Assembly (NCBI RefSeq): GCF_031585635.1
Contig: NZ_CP134195.1
Coordinates: 2,666,001 to 2,730,000 of the forward strand
DNA: 64,000 nt
DNA from: Paraburkholderia sp. FT54
GTDB lineage: Bacteria; Pseudomonadota; Gammaproteobacteria; Burkholderiales; Burkholderiaceae
Direction: 5' to 3'
In this document: one piece after another, positions 17,713 through 26,478 of the stretch
Layout of the letters: the number at the start of each line of letters is the position of its first letter
How positions within the stretch are numbered: the first letter of the stretch is position 1
The notes under the pieces: model-generated
The model's input: the letters and a program-made list of their open reading frames with translations, nothing else
Told to the model about the DNA's origin: nothing
The model's database searches: none
Position numbers and translations under genes: made by a program

Positions 17713-19349
17713 CAGCGTGTCTCCTGCGATTGAACGGGCTGCGGCCCTGGCTTGGATTGAGTGCCGTGATGCATCGGGCAGCGCGCCGCGTCGGCGGCCG
17801 TGCCGTTGCGCTCGCGGTCCGGCAACGCGGCAAGGCGCTCGTACAGCGTGCGATAACGGTCGATCATCTGCTTCCTGGTGTAATAGCGGCGCACGCGCGC
17901 GAGTCCGGCCTGCTGCGCGGCCCGCCAGCGGGTTTCGTCGGCGAGCAGCGACAGCACCGCCTGGGCGAACGCCGCCGGGTCCGCGAGCTGGACCACCATG
18001 CCGGCCGGCCCGAGCGCGCGATCTTCCGCATCCACGCCTTCGATCAGTTGACGGCACGAACCCACATCCGTCGTGATGGCCGGCACGCCGGCCGCGAATC
18101 CTTCCAGCACCACCAGCGGCAGCGCCTCGCTGATCGACGTCAGCGCGATCACGTCGACTTGCGGCAGCATGTCGTCGATGCGCTGGAAACCGAGGAATTT
18201 CACATTGCGGCCAAGCCCGAGACTCTCCACGAGCGCGCGGCATTCGAGCGCGTAAGCGGGATCTTCCTCTTCCGGTCCGATGATCCAGCCCTCCAGATCC
18301 GGCATGGTGCGCGACGCAATGAAGATCGCGCGAATGAAGGTCTTGATGTCCTTGATCGGCACCACGCGCCCAATCAACGCGGCCACGCGGTGCGAGCGCG
18401 GCTTGCGTGCGGCCACCAGCGGCGCGAGCGCGTCGACGTCGATCCCGTTCGGAATGCATTGCGTGCGCTCGGCGCGCGCGCCGTCCGTGACCTGGCGCTG
18501 GCGGTTCGCCTCGTACAACGCGACGATGTCGTCCGCCGCGTCGTACGCGAGCTTGCCGATCGCCTCGAAGAAACGCACCCACAGTTCACGGAAATAGCTG
18601 ACACGCGAAATGTCGCGTTCGAACACGCCGCGGTTATCGCGAATCCACTGGCTCTGCAGCAGATCGATCTTGCGCTCTTTGGTGTAAATGCCGTGCTCGG
18701 AGATCAGCAGCGGGCGGCCCGTGCGGTAGTGCGCCAGTGCGCCGAGAAAGCCGCCATATCCGGTCGATACCGTGTGGTACACCTTGGCCGGCAGCAGCTT
18801 TTCGGCGACGCGCGCGAGCTGCCACAGCGGCTTGTGCATGATGCGCACGGTCCAGAAGTAATCGGTGAACGACGGATCGGTGCAGTACTTCTGATATTGA
18901 TCGACGATCGTGTCCCAGGCCGCGCGGCTCGACAGAAATTGTTCCTCGCTCAATGCGCCGTTCGTCCCGAGCATCGGAATCACGTCGGCCATCAGCGCGC
19001 TCACGTCCCTGCCGTTGCGCGGATCGCGCAGTGCGTCGTGCAAATTCTGCGAGCGCGCAAAGGCCGCGGGGTCGCCATCGACGGCACGCGGCTGAAAGTC
19101 CGCCACGGCCTGCTCGTACAGGTAGTGCGCTTCGATATGCACGACGTTGTCCGGCAATGCATACGCAGCCCCGTTGTAGTCCTGTTCCCGGCTGCCGATG
19201 AAGACAATCGCGAAACGGGTCGCCGGATACGAGCGGATCATTTCATTGACCCAGCTCGACACGCCGCCACGCACGAACGGGAACGTGCCTTCCAGCAGCA
19301 GGCAGACATCGGCATCGGCGGCACGGCGGATCGGGAGTTGTTTCATCAT
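17712..19349 (-). CDS. pelF: Pel polysaccharide glycosyltransferase PelF
   Basis: A 545-residue cytosolic GT4-family glycosyltransferase that polymerises the Pel chain from UDP-sugars. The start region LLLEGTFPFVRGGVSSWVN (residues 17-35) is diagnostic for PelF. The C-terminal Rossmann domain has the EX7E motif SEALPLVVLEGFAAG near residue 415. Length is slightly above the P. aeruginosa protein, with a polar tail of about 40 residues. The start (ATGATG at 19349/19346) overlaps the end of pelE by four bases. Confidence 0.95.
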   Translation of the reverse strand: MMKQLPIRRAADADVCLLLEGTFPFVRGGVSSWVNEMIRSYPATRFAIVFIGSREQDYNGAAYALPDNVVHIEAHYLYEQAVADFQPRAVDGDPAAFARSQNLHDALRDPRNGRDVSALMADVIPMLGTNGALSEEQFLSSRAAWDTIVDQYQKYCTDPSFTDYFWTVRIMHKPLWQLARVAEKLLPAKVYHTVSTGYGGFLGALAHYRTGRPLLISEHGIYTKERKIDLLQSQWIRDNRGVFERDISRVSYFRELWVRFFEAIGKLAYDAADDIVALYEANRQRQVTDGARAERTQCIPNGIDVDALAPLVAARKPRSHRVAALIGRVVPIKDIKTFIRAIFIASRTMPDLEGWIIGPEEEDPAYALECRALVESLGLGRNVKFLGFQRIDDMLPQVDVIALTSISEALPLVVLEGFAAGVPAITTDVGSCRQLIEGVDAEDRALGPAGMVVQLADPAAFAQAVLSLLADETRWRAAQQAGLARVRRYYTRKQMIDRYRTLYERLAALPDRERNGTAADAARCPMHHGTQSKPGPQPVQSQETR

Positions 19350-20356
19350 GACCAGTACTTCACAACCGGTTTGAGTGTGGGCAACGCGGCGGCATTGCCC
19401 AGCGACGCGAGAAGCTGCTTGACGCGAGCGTAGTCGCCGCGCAGGAAGTCGGCTTCAGCCAGCCACGGCACGAGCCGTTCGCGCGGGAAACCGAGCGCGA
19501 GCGCGCGGCCAATATATTCGTGCGCGGCATCCGGCTGGCTGCTCGCCAGCGCGAGACGGCCGCGAATCAGCCACAGCGCGGCATCCCCCGGATCGGTCTC
19601 GAGCGCCGCCTGCGCGTAGCGGTCGGCTTGTTGCAGCGTATGGCGATAGACCGCGCCCTGCACCAGGTTCTGGTACACGAGTTCGAAATAAAGCTCGGCG
19701 AGCATCCGGTTGAGCGTGTGGCGTTCGACGTCGCTGTCGGTCGTTTCCAGCGCTTTGCTGGCCCGGAAGATCTTCTGCATGATTTCGTTTTCGGCGTGAT
19801 CCAGCGTACCGTAAGCGATCAGGCGAATGTCTTCGAGCGGGTCGGCAAGCAACTCGCGCAGCAACGTGCCCGTAGTGCGGGTCGGCATGTTCTGGATCGC
19901 CACCAGCGCGGACAGCCGGTCGGTGGGCGACACCTGGGTATTGGCAAGGCGCGCCTGCAGCCGCGCACCGCCGCCGTGCGACACACGCGACACCAGGTAG
20001 GTGACGAATTCCGGGCGCGGCACATCGGCGAGCTGATCGCTGTCCTTGTTGCCCGGAAAGAGCGCCGCCCACACGCAGCTGCTCAGCACGACGAGGCCGC
20101 CGAACAGCGGCACGAAGGTACAGGCGAGCCACAGGAACAGGAACGACACCACTCGGGGCTCACGATAATTCGACGGCAACCATGCGCTGAACGCGGCTGC
20201 TTCGGCGAGTCCCGCCACCGCTTGCAGCGCGAGAAAGCGCACCAAAGGATCGATCGCGCCGGCTGGTTGCAGCAGGCTCGCGATCGCCAGATATTGCATG
20301 ATCACGGCCACCACGGCCGCAAGCGCGCTGACGACGAGAGAAAGGGTCTTAGACAT
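19346..20356 (-). CDS. pelE: Pel inner-membrane protein PelE
   Basis: A 336-residue protein with two N-terminal membrane segments (about 7-30 and 67-100) and a helical TPR-like cytosolic part containing repeats such as ALETDPGDAALWLIRGRLAL. This matches PelE, part of the DEFG synthase complex. It overlaps pelD by 8 bp and pelF by 4 bp, so the three are probably translated together. Confidence 0.9.
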   Translation of the reverse strand: MSKTLSLVVSALAAVVAVIMQYLAIASLLQPAGAIDPLVRFLALQAVAGLAEAAAFSAWLPSNYREPRVVSFLFLWLACTFVPLFGGLVVLSSCVWAALFPGNKDSDQLADVPRPEFVTYLVSRVSHGGGARLQARLANTQVSPTDRLSALVAIQNMPTRTTGTLLRELLADPLEDIRLIAYGTLDHAENEIMQKIFRASKALETTDSDVERHTLNRMLAELYFELVYQNLVQGAVYRHTLQQADRYAQAALETDPGDAALWLIRGRLALASSQPDAAHEYIGRALALGFPRERLVPWLAEADFLRGDYARVKQLLASLGNAAALPTLKPVVKYWS

Positions 20357-21791
20357 CGAGGCCGCTTCGTTTGAGAAGACGCATCAGCGCCGCGCCCGGC
20401 TCGTCGCCCTCGAGGTGGAGCGTATGAACGCCGACGCGCGCGCGTTCCAGGTCGGTGTTGAACTGGGCCGTGAGGCTGGCCTCGATCCGCGCCAGATAGC
20501 CGTCGATCCCGGTCGTGTCGGTAGCCGGCATCAGGTTCACCAGCACCGACTGCTTGGCCGTCTGCACCGGCCACATCACGTCGAGTGAACGGCGTCGGCG
20601 CATGACGTGCTCGAACAGCGAGTCGCCCTCTTCATCGCGCGGAAACGCCAGTGCGACGAGCGACGACGCCACGCCCGCCTTCTGCTGAAGACGCGTGAGG
20701 CGGCTCAGGTCGAGCGCGAACTCGTACGGGCAATTCGGCACGCGGTCCAGAATGCGCTGCACGAAAGCGGAATGCTCGACGCCGTCGGCGTAATAACCGA
20801 GCAACACCAGCAACAGTTGCAGGTTGTCGAAATTGAGCGACAGGAACGGCATGCGCTTGACGACGAGCAGCGCGCGCAGCTCACCGTTCGCGGACACCAG
20901 CGGCGCGCAGACGAGGTACTGGCTGACCGGCAGCACCGTGTCTTCGTTCTTCAGATGCGCGACGCTCAGCGTGGTGAGCGCATGCGTGACGAGTTGATCG
21001 TGCACGGCGAGTTCGAACGCGTCGCCGATCTGCGCGATGGCCTGCGTGCCGAGCTTGCCGCGATGCACCGGATACAGCGCCGCAACCTCGATCTGGCAGG
21101 CCTGCGCGACGAACTCGAGCAGACCGCCCGCGCCGTCAAGCGGATCGCCGCCCGACGGATCGCCGCCCGACGGATCGCTTTCCTTGCCCGCCGCCGGCAC
21201 GGCAAGCGCCGTATCGGTCGCGACCGAGAGACGGCGCAGCTCGGTAATCGAATCGCGCAACGTGGTCGGACGCGAAAGCAGGTCCTTTTCGAGCCGCTCG
21301 TGCGACAGCCGCATCAGGTAGTGGCTGTTGGTCAACGCCACGAGACGGTCGTTCAGGTAGTCGTTCAACGAGGACGCGCGCCCGGCGCGGCTGCCCCATG
21401 TATCGCCGAAATGCCCGGCGAGAATCGTCTGGATCAAACCGCCCGCGAAATACAACGCCGGGAACGGGCCGCCGTGCGGATAAAAGAGCGCCCATGCGCC
21501 GAGCATGAAAGCCCCGCTCAGCAGGCCGAGCAGACTGCCGTAGCGCAGGGCCACCAGCAATGGCACCAGCCACAGCCACGGAAAACCGGCGTGCAGCAGC
21601 AACGCGTCTTCAGGATGAAGCCAGCGCGCCACGGCCAGTACCACCAGCACGAGCACGACGGTCTCCACGATCGCGAACGGCCGCGCCACCGCGGGCGCCA
21701 GCAAGCGGCGCACGCGTCCGAGATTGCCGAACGGATGCGCATGGCGCGGCTTCGAGGCGCCCGGGTTGTTTTCCACGGCTGCGGTATTCAC
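20349..21791 (-). CDS. pelD: Cyclic-di-GMP receptor PelD
   Basis: A 480-residue inner-membrane protein. Four hydrophobic segments lie between about residues 40 and 130, followed by a GAF-like domain (about 215-350) and a degenerate GGDEF domain. No GGDEF signature remains, but the inhibitory-site motif RSLD at 401-404 is kept and Arg435 lies 31 residues later. This mirrors the RxxD plus distant Arg that bind c-di-GMP in P. aeruginosa PelD (D370 and R402, from memory). Binding activates Pel synthesis post-translationally. A GTG start at 21791 is preferred (AAGGA 8 bases upstream). A short duplicated SGGDP segment in a linker near residue 210 comes from a 15-bp direct repeat. Confidence 0.92.
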   Translation of the reverse strand: MNTAAVENNPGASKPRHAHPFGNLGRVRRLLAPAVARPFAIVETVVLVLVVLAVARWLHPEDALLLHAGFPWLWLVPLLVALRYGSLLGLLSGAFMLGAWALFYPHGGPFPALYFAGGLIQTILAGHFGDTWGSRAGRASSLNDYLNDRLVALTNSHYLMRLSHERLEKDLLSRPTTLRDSITELRRLSVATDTALAVPAAGKESDPSGGDPSGGDPLDGAGGLLEFVAQACQIEVAALYPVHRGKLGTQAIAQIGDAFELAVHDQLVTHALTTLSVAHLKNEDTVLPVSQYLVCAPLVSANGELRALLVVKRMPFLSLNFDNLQLLLVLLGYYADGVEHSAFVQRILDRVPNCPYEFALDLSRLTRLQQKAGVASSLVALAFPRDEEGDSLFEHVMRRRRSLDVMWPVQTAKQSVLVNLMPATDTTGIDGYLARIEASLTAQFNTDLERARVGVHTLHLEGDEPGAALMRLLKRSGLDV

Positions 21792-21881
21792 GGCCAGTTC
21801 CTTATGACATGTCGGGTTTCGGCTTGCGGGCCGCACTTCGGGCGCAAGCCGGCAACCTCGGGGATAGGCTTATTGACGTTC

Positions 21882-22433
21882 TTACTGACGTGCTTGCAAC
21901 GGCGACAGAACCTTGCCGATCAGCGAGATCGCCACGCTCGACAGACCCGAGCGGCTCCAGCCCGTATGCGTGCCCGTCGCGCTCCACACCACGGCGCCGT
22001 TCGACACGTCGATCAGTTCGAAGGTCACGCCGACCACCGGCTCGCCGTCCACGCCCGTCTTGTAGCGCCATTCTTCGACCGCGCCCGACAATACATAGCG
22101 GGCGTTCTGCGAACGCGCCCATTCGAGCGACTTGTCGCTGTCGGCGCGTTGCGTCGTGTCGAACAATGAATTGCGGTTCGAATCGGCCGGCGCGATGCGC
22201 ACGTCGGCGATCCCGCCCGCGCGCAGCGCGTTGGCCGCGATCGACTCGGCGCTATGGCCGGCATCCGGCGTTTCGGTGTAGTTGGCGATCGACACCACCG
22301 CCACCTTGTCGCCGCGCGAGAGCGCGGGACCCGGCGTCTGGCGCACCGTGCCGCACGCGCTCACCATCAGGGCCAGCGCGGTTGCCGCGACACACCAGGC
22401 GCTCGTGCGAGCCAATCGTTTAATGCCGTACAT
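21882..22433 (-). CDS. pelC: Outer-membrane lipoprotein PelC
   Basis: A 183-residue lipoprotein. The signal ends at the lipobox MVSAC (Cys27). The mature domain has the PelC pattern VAVVSIANYTETPDAGHSA and, near the end, VVWSATGTHTGWSR. PelC forms a ring at the outer membrane that funnels Pel towards PelB. AAGGAGA precedes ATG 22433. It sits 37 bp after pelB and 90 bp before pelD. Confidence 0.92.
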   Translation of the reverse strand: MYGIKRLARTSAWCVAATALALMVSACGTVRQTPGPALSRGDKVAVVSIANYTETPDAGHSAESIAANALRAGGIADVRIAPADSNRNSLFDTTQRADSDKSLEWARSQNARYVLSGAVEEWRYKTGVDGEPVVGVTFELIDVSNGAVVWSATGTHTGWSRSGLSSVAISLIGKVLSPLQARQ

Positions 22434-22470
22434 GAAGGATTCTCCTTGGGATGACTATGCGAAATCCGGT

Positions 22471-25400
22471 TCAGTAAAACCAGCTGTAGCGAGCGCCGAT
22501 CTGGGTCACCGGTGTGCCGAGATGCGAGACGCGCTGATGCGAGAAAAAGAGCGCCGCGTGATCGCCGCCGAATACGGTGCCGGCGAGGCCCAGGCTGAGT
22601 CCCGGACCCCAACCCTGGAATGAGTCGTGCAACAGGCCGACGTCGAGGAACGGCCGCCAGGCACGCGTATACTGGTCGATCAGATCGTTGCCGAAACCGA
22701 CGAACAGCCCGTATTGCGAGTACGTCTGCGGGATGAAGGTCGATGCGTTGACCGGACCGGCAGCCACCGGAATCAGCCGAGAAATCAAACCGTCGGCGGC
22801 GCCGCTCGCGCTGTAGTCGCCATGCGCGCCGACCAGCCGCAACGTGTAGTCGGGATAGTTCGTGCGGATCCGATAGCCGATTTCGCCGGTCGACAGCACA
22901 CCGCTGCCCAGGTAGTTGCGCGCCTGGCTATAGAAACGATCGGCTTCGACCGTGCCCGTGGCATACAGTTGCTGCGTCACGCGGTACGTGATCGTGCCGA
23001 TCACGTTGTCCTTCATGCCGCCGACCTGCAATGCCTGCGATTCACGCGCCGTCTGATTGCGGCCCGCCTTGACGGCCACCGACAACGGCGAGTTCCTGCC
23101 CCACTCGGCGCCCACCGACACGCTGTAAAAACTGTCGAGCGCTTCGCGGCGGCCGGCGGTCACCACGAAGGCGGTGTCGTACGTTTGACGCCGCGCGTAA
23201 ACCTCCACCGAACGATCCACCGACGGCACATTGGTCAGTTGCGACTCATCCGTCGAATGCTGGAAGCGTTGAACACCGTTCACGCCGACCATGTAAAAAT
23301 CGGCGACCTTGATGCTGCCCGCCAACGTCTGTTCGACGTAATCGAGCGGATGCTCGACGTAGCTGGTCACGCTCGCGTCGAGCGATTGCGGCCATGTCAG
23401 CGCGGTCTGCTCCAGCCGGCCATGCAATTCCGAATCGTAGGGCGCGCCTTCGAGGCCCTGAAACGCGAGCTTTTCAGCCGTGCCCGGACGATCCACCGCG
23501 ATCGACGCGTCGATCCGGTTGTAAAGTGGCAAACGCGCGCCTTGCTGGTCCAGCAGACGCTCCATCGCGGGCTTGTCGTTTTCGGCGAGCGCGATCGCGA
23601 TCAACTGCTCCGCGGGCTGCGCCAGCACGTTGGCGTACTGGCGAGCCAGCCAGCGCTTCGCCAGCGGATCCGCTTCATGCGACATCGCCCAGGCGAGCGC
23701 CACATCGCGTGCCACCGAGGACGTCAGTTGCGCCTGATCCGGCGACGCAGCAGCGTGTGCTTTTGCGGGTTGCGCGGGCGGCAGGCCGGCTACGTCGCCC
23801 AGCAACGTGCGGCGCGCATCGTTGTTATCGTTGCGGCCGGCGTCGCTGGCCAGCAGATCGATCAGGAAAGCCTTCGACACGTCCGCGTTGTCGAAGATCG
23901 ATGCGAGCGTGACGCGGCGGCCGAGCATTTGCTCACGCACTTCACTGCCTTGCGAGGCGCGCGTGCGCAGCACGATCCGACCTTGCTCCGTGTTGGCGCG
24001 AATCGCGGCCTCTTCCTGCTGCATCTGACGCCAGACGTTGCGGCGGATCGACCAGGCGAGATCGCTGCGCCCCGCCATGTCCTGCGCTTCGGCGTACGTG
24101 AGTTGCCACAGCGGATCGCGCGACATCGACGCCGACTGCAGACGCAGATACGCGAGCGCGGCTTGCGGCCGGTTCAGACGCATCAGCGCGGCGGCCAGCG
24201 GCCCCCACAAAGCAGGCGCCTGCGCGGGTGCATCGCGCCATTCGGCGACCGCCTTGCGCAGTTGCGCTTCGCTGCCGTAGTCCACCAGCGTCCAGAGCAG
24301 CGCGGCGCGCAAGTCGAGCGTCGCGCCTGGCAGCGAGACCGCGTGCTGAAGATCGTGCAGCGCGTCGAGCGGGCGGTCGGTCTGGCGATAGTATTCGGCG
24401 CGCACGCGCAGAAACGCGGGGTCGCCCTCACCGGCCCTCAGTTGTTCGGGCGTCACGCTGTTCAGCAACGCGTCGACGCGATCGTATTGTTCGGCATCGG
24501 TGTAGTAGTGAATCGCGCTCTGCAGTGCGCGCTGCGAGTGATCGCGGCGGAACTGCAACTCGGAGGTGCGAGCCGCATCGACCGGATACGCGTCGTAGAA
24601 GTACGTCATCGCGCTCAGGTCCTCGGGTGTGGCCTGGCCGCTTGCCAGCAGATGCCTGTAGGCGTCGTTCGCGATATCGTCACGCTGCAACAGACGCGCG
24701 AGTTGCGCGGCATTGCGCCAGAACAGCACATCGTCGTCCCTGGCGCCCCGGCGTGCGGCGAGCAGCGTGTCGAGCGCGCCCTTGTAGTCACCGTGACGAT
24801 ACAGGAGGCTCGCCGTGCGCAGTGCGTATTGCGTGTTCGACGGATAGAGCTGATTCAGCTTGCGGTAGTAAGCCAGCGCTTCGTCGTCGTGACCGGAGCG
24901 CTCAGCGAGCTGACCCAGACGCGAGTCGATCGCTTCAGCCGGCGAATTGCGTTGACGGCCGCGCAGGAAAGCCAGCGCGTCGTCCGGACGGCCGAGACGC
25001 TCGTAGGCCGCGACCACCGAATCGATCAGCTTGAGATCACCGGGCGCCGCATTCGATGCCTGGATCAATGCCGCCAGATAGGCGTTGTCGTCGTTGAGCA
25101 TCGGCGCGAGGCGCTTGACGTTTTTCCAGCCTTCCGGATCGTGCGTGGCCTGCGCGTAGGCGAGCCACATCTGCAAGGCGAGCGGCGACGCGTGGTTCCA
25201 TTCGGCCACCTGAGCGAGGCGCCTGGTCCAGAGCGGCGAGCCGGGATTCTTGCCGACCTGTTCGGTGGCCACGCGCTGTGCGTTGGGCAAATCGCCCGAT
25301 TCGAGGAACGACTGGTACAGGAGGCTGGGGACGTCGGTCGATGCGGACGCGGAGTTCGACGCGGTGGCCGGCGCAGCAGCCGAAGCCGCTGCCGTTGCAG

Positions 25401-26478
25401 GGCTCGAAGTGGCCGCGGCGGGCACAGCGGCCGCGCTTTTCGCGGGCGCAGCAGTGGGCGCCGCGACGCGCACGAGATGCACGGCGCGCGAGCCGTGCGT
25501 GCGAGTGCGCATGGCGAGACCGGACCCGGCTTGCGGGCCGTCCATATAAGCGTACTGCCTTTGCGAACCGTCTTCGCGCGCGCGTTCGCGGATAAAGTCG
25601 ACGAGGCGCAGCGCGCCGTCTTCATCAGGCTGAACCTGCGCATAGCCGGCCAGCGCCTTCGCGTAACGGTCGACGAGGTCCGCACGGTGTGCCGCGCGCG
25701 CCAGGTTCAGCAGCACGACGAGCGTCTCGTGATCGTGGGCAAATGCGGCGCCGTGTTCGTTGGCGGCAGCGAGCGCTTCGTCGAGCAGATTGCCCGATTG
25801 CAAGGCGCGAATGCCTTCGATAAAACACTGACGCTTCGCATCGAACGTCGCCGCGCTCGCTTGCAGGCCGAACCAGCCATTCGCCGCGCCGCGATAATCG
25901 CCGCCATACATGGCGAAACGCACCACTTCGCGATTCCAGCGCGTTTGCTGCGCCGGGTCCTGCGCGGCAAGACGCGCATAGAGCTGGCCGGCGAGCTGTT
26001 GCGCGTTCACCGATGCAGCCGCCTCGGCCAGCATCTGCAGATCGGCATTCGACCACGTCAGCGCCGCCGCATTCGTGAGTTGCGTACGCAAATGGGCGAG
26101 CGCGGCATCGCGGCCCGGGTCGTTCGCGGGCATCGCGAACGTCTCGCGCGTGTCGACCGTCAGACGCAGCAACTGCGCCGCGCGGCGCATCTGATCGCCC
26201 GGAATCGCCTCCATGCGTGTGGCGATACGGCGCGCGTCCTCGTTGCGTCCGAGACGCACATACTGCGTGCCGAGCACCGAGAGGATCTCCGTGTTGTCGG
26301 GCTGCACACGCAGCCATGCTTCCAGATAGGCAATGCTGAGATCGCTCGGCGCGTCGGTTGACGTCATCCGGCTGCGCAGACCGCCGCGCGGATGCACGAG
26401 ATACAGCGTGATCAACACGACGCCCGCGAGCAACAGGACGAGCCACGTTGGCGCGATTCGTGGGCGACTATCGGCCAC
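22471..26478 (-). CDS. pelB: Pel outer-membrane export porin PelB (TPR plus beta-barrel)
   Basis: A 1335-residue protein: one N-terminal membrane segment (about 11-29), a long periplasmic superhelix of TPR repeats to roughly residue 1000, and a C-terminal 16-strand-type beta-barrel ending in aromatic RYSWFY. It exports Pel through the outer membrane and positions PelA through its TPRs. An Ala/Ser-rich low-complexity stretch (about 340-375) interrupts the TPRs. It is somewhat longer than P. aeruginosa PelB (about 1190). The GTG start at 26478 overlaps pelA by 11 bp. Confidence 0.94.
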   Translation of the reverse strand: MADSRPRIAPTWLVLLLAGVVLITLYLVHPRGGLRSRMTSTDAPSDLSIAYLEAWLRVQPDNTEILSVLGTQYVRLGRNEDARRIATRMEAIPGDQMRRAAQLLRLTVDTRETFAMPANDPGRDAALAHLRTQLTNAAALTWSNADLQMLAEAAASVNAQQLAGQLYARLAAQDPAQQTRWNREVVRFAMYGGDYRGAANGWFGLQASAATFDAKRQCFIEGIRALQSGNLLDEALAAANEHGAAFAHDHETLVVLLNLARAAHRADLVDRYAKALAGYAQVQPDEDGALRLVDFIRERAREDGSQRQYAYMDGPQAGSGLAMRTRTHGSRAVHLVRVAAPTAAPAKSAAAVPAAATSSPATAAASAAAPATASNSASASTDVPSLLYQSFLESGDLPNAQRVATEQVGKNPGSPLWTRRLAQVAEWNHASPLALQMWLAYAQATHDPEGWKNVKRLAPMLNDDNAYLAALIQASNAAPGDLKLIDSVVAAYERLGRPDDALAFLRGRQRNSPAEAIDSRLGQLAERSGHDDEALAYYRKLNQLYPSNTQYALRTASLLYRHGDYKGALDTLLAARRGARDDDVLFWRNAAQLARLLQRDDIANDAYRHLLASGQATPEDLSAMTYFYDAYPVDAARTSELQFRRDHSQRALQSAIHYYTDAEQYDRVDALLNSVTPEQLRAGEGDPAFLRVRAEYYRQTDRPLDALHDLQHAVSLPGATLDLRAALLWTLVDYGSEAQLRKAVAEWRDAPAQAPALWGPLAAALMRLNRPQAALAYLRLQSASMSRDPLWQLTYAEAQDMAGRSDLAWSIRRNVWRQMQQEEAAIRANTEQGRIVLRTRASQGSEVREQMLGRRVTLASIFDNADVSKAFLIDLLASDAGRNDNNDARRTLLGDVAGLPPAQPAKAHAAASPDQAQLTSSVARDVALAWAMSHEADPLAKRWLARQYANVLAQPAEQLIAIALAENDKPAMERLLDQQGARLPLYNRIDASIAVDRPGTAEKLAFQGLEGAPYDSELHGRLEQTALTWPQSLDASVTSYVEHPLDYVEQTLAGSIKVADFYMVGVNGVQRFQHSTDESQLTNVPSVDRSVEVYARRQTYDTAFVVTAGRREALDSFYSVSVGAEWGRNSPLSVAVKAGRNQTARESQALQVGGMKDNVIGTITYRVTQQLYATGTVEADRFYSQARNYLGSGVLSTGEIGYRIRTNYPDYTLRLVGAHGDYSASGAADGLISRLIPVAAGPVNASTFIPQTYSQYGLFVGFGNDLIDQYTRAWRPFLDVGLLHDSFQGWGPGLSLGLAGTVFGGDHAALFFSHQRVSHLGTPVTQIGARYSWFY

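Noticed and set aside
17713..18582. A long in-frame N-terminal extension of PelG
   Set aside because: It runs through pelF in another frame, is Arg-rich and lacks homology; pelG begins at 17712 with a ribosome site.
22627..26361. A 1244-codon open frame on the plus strand opposite pelB
   Set aside because: It is Arg/His-rich shadow coding caused by high third-position GC; the opposite strand encodes PelB.
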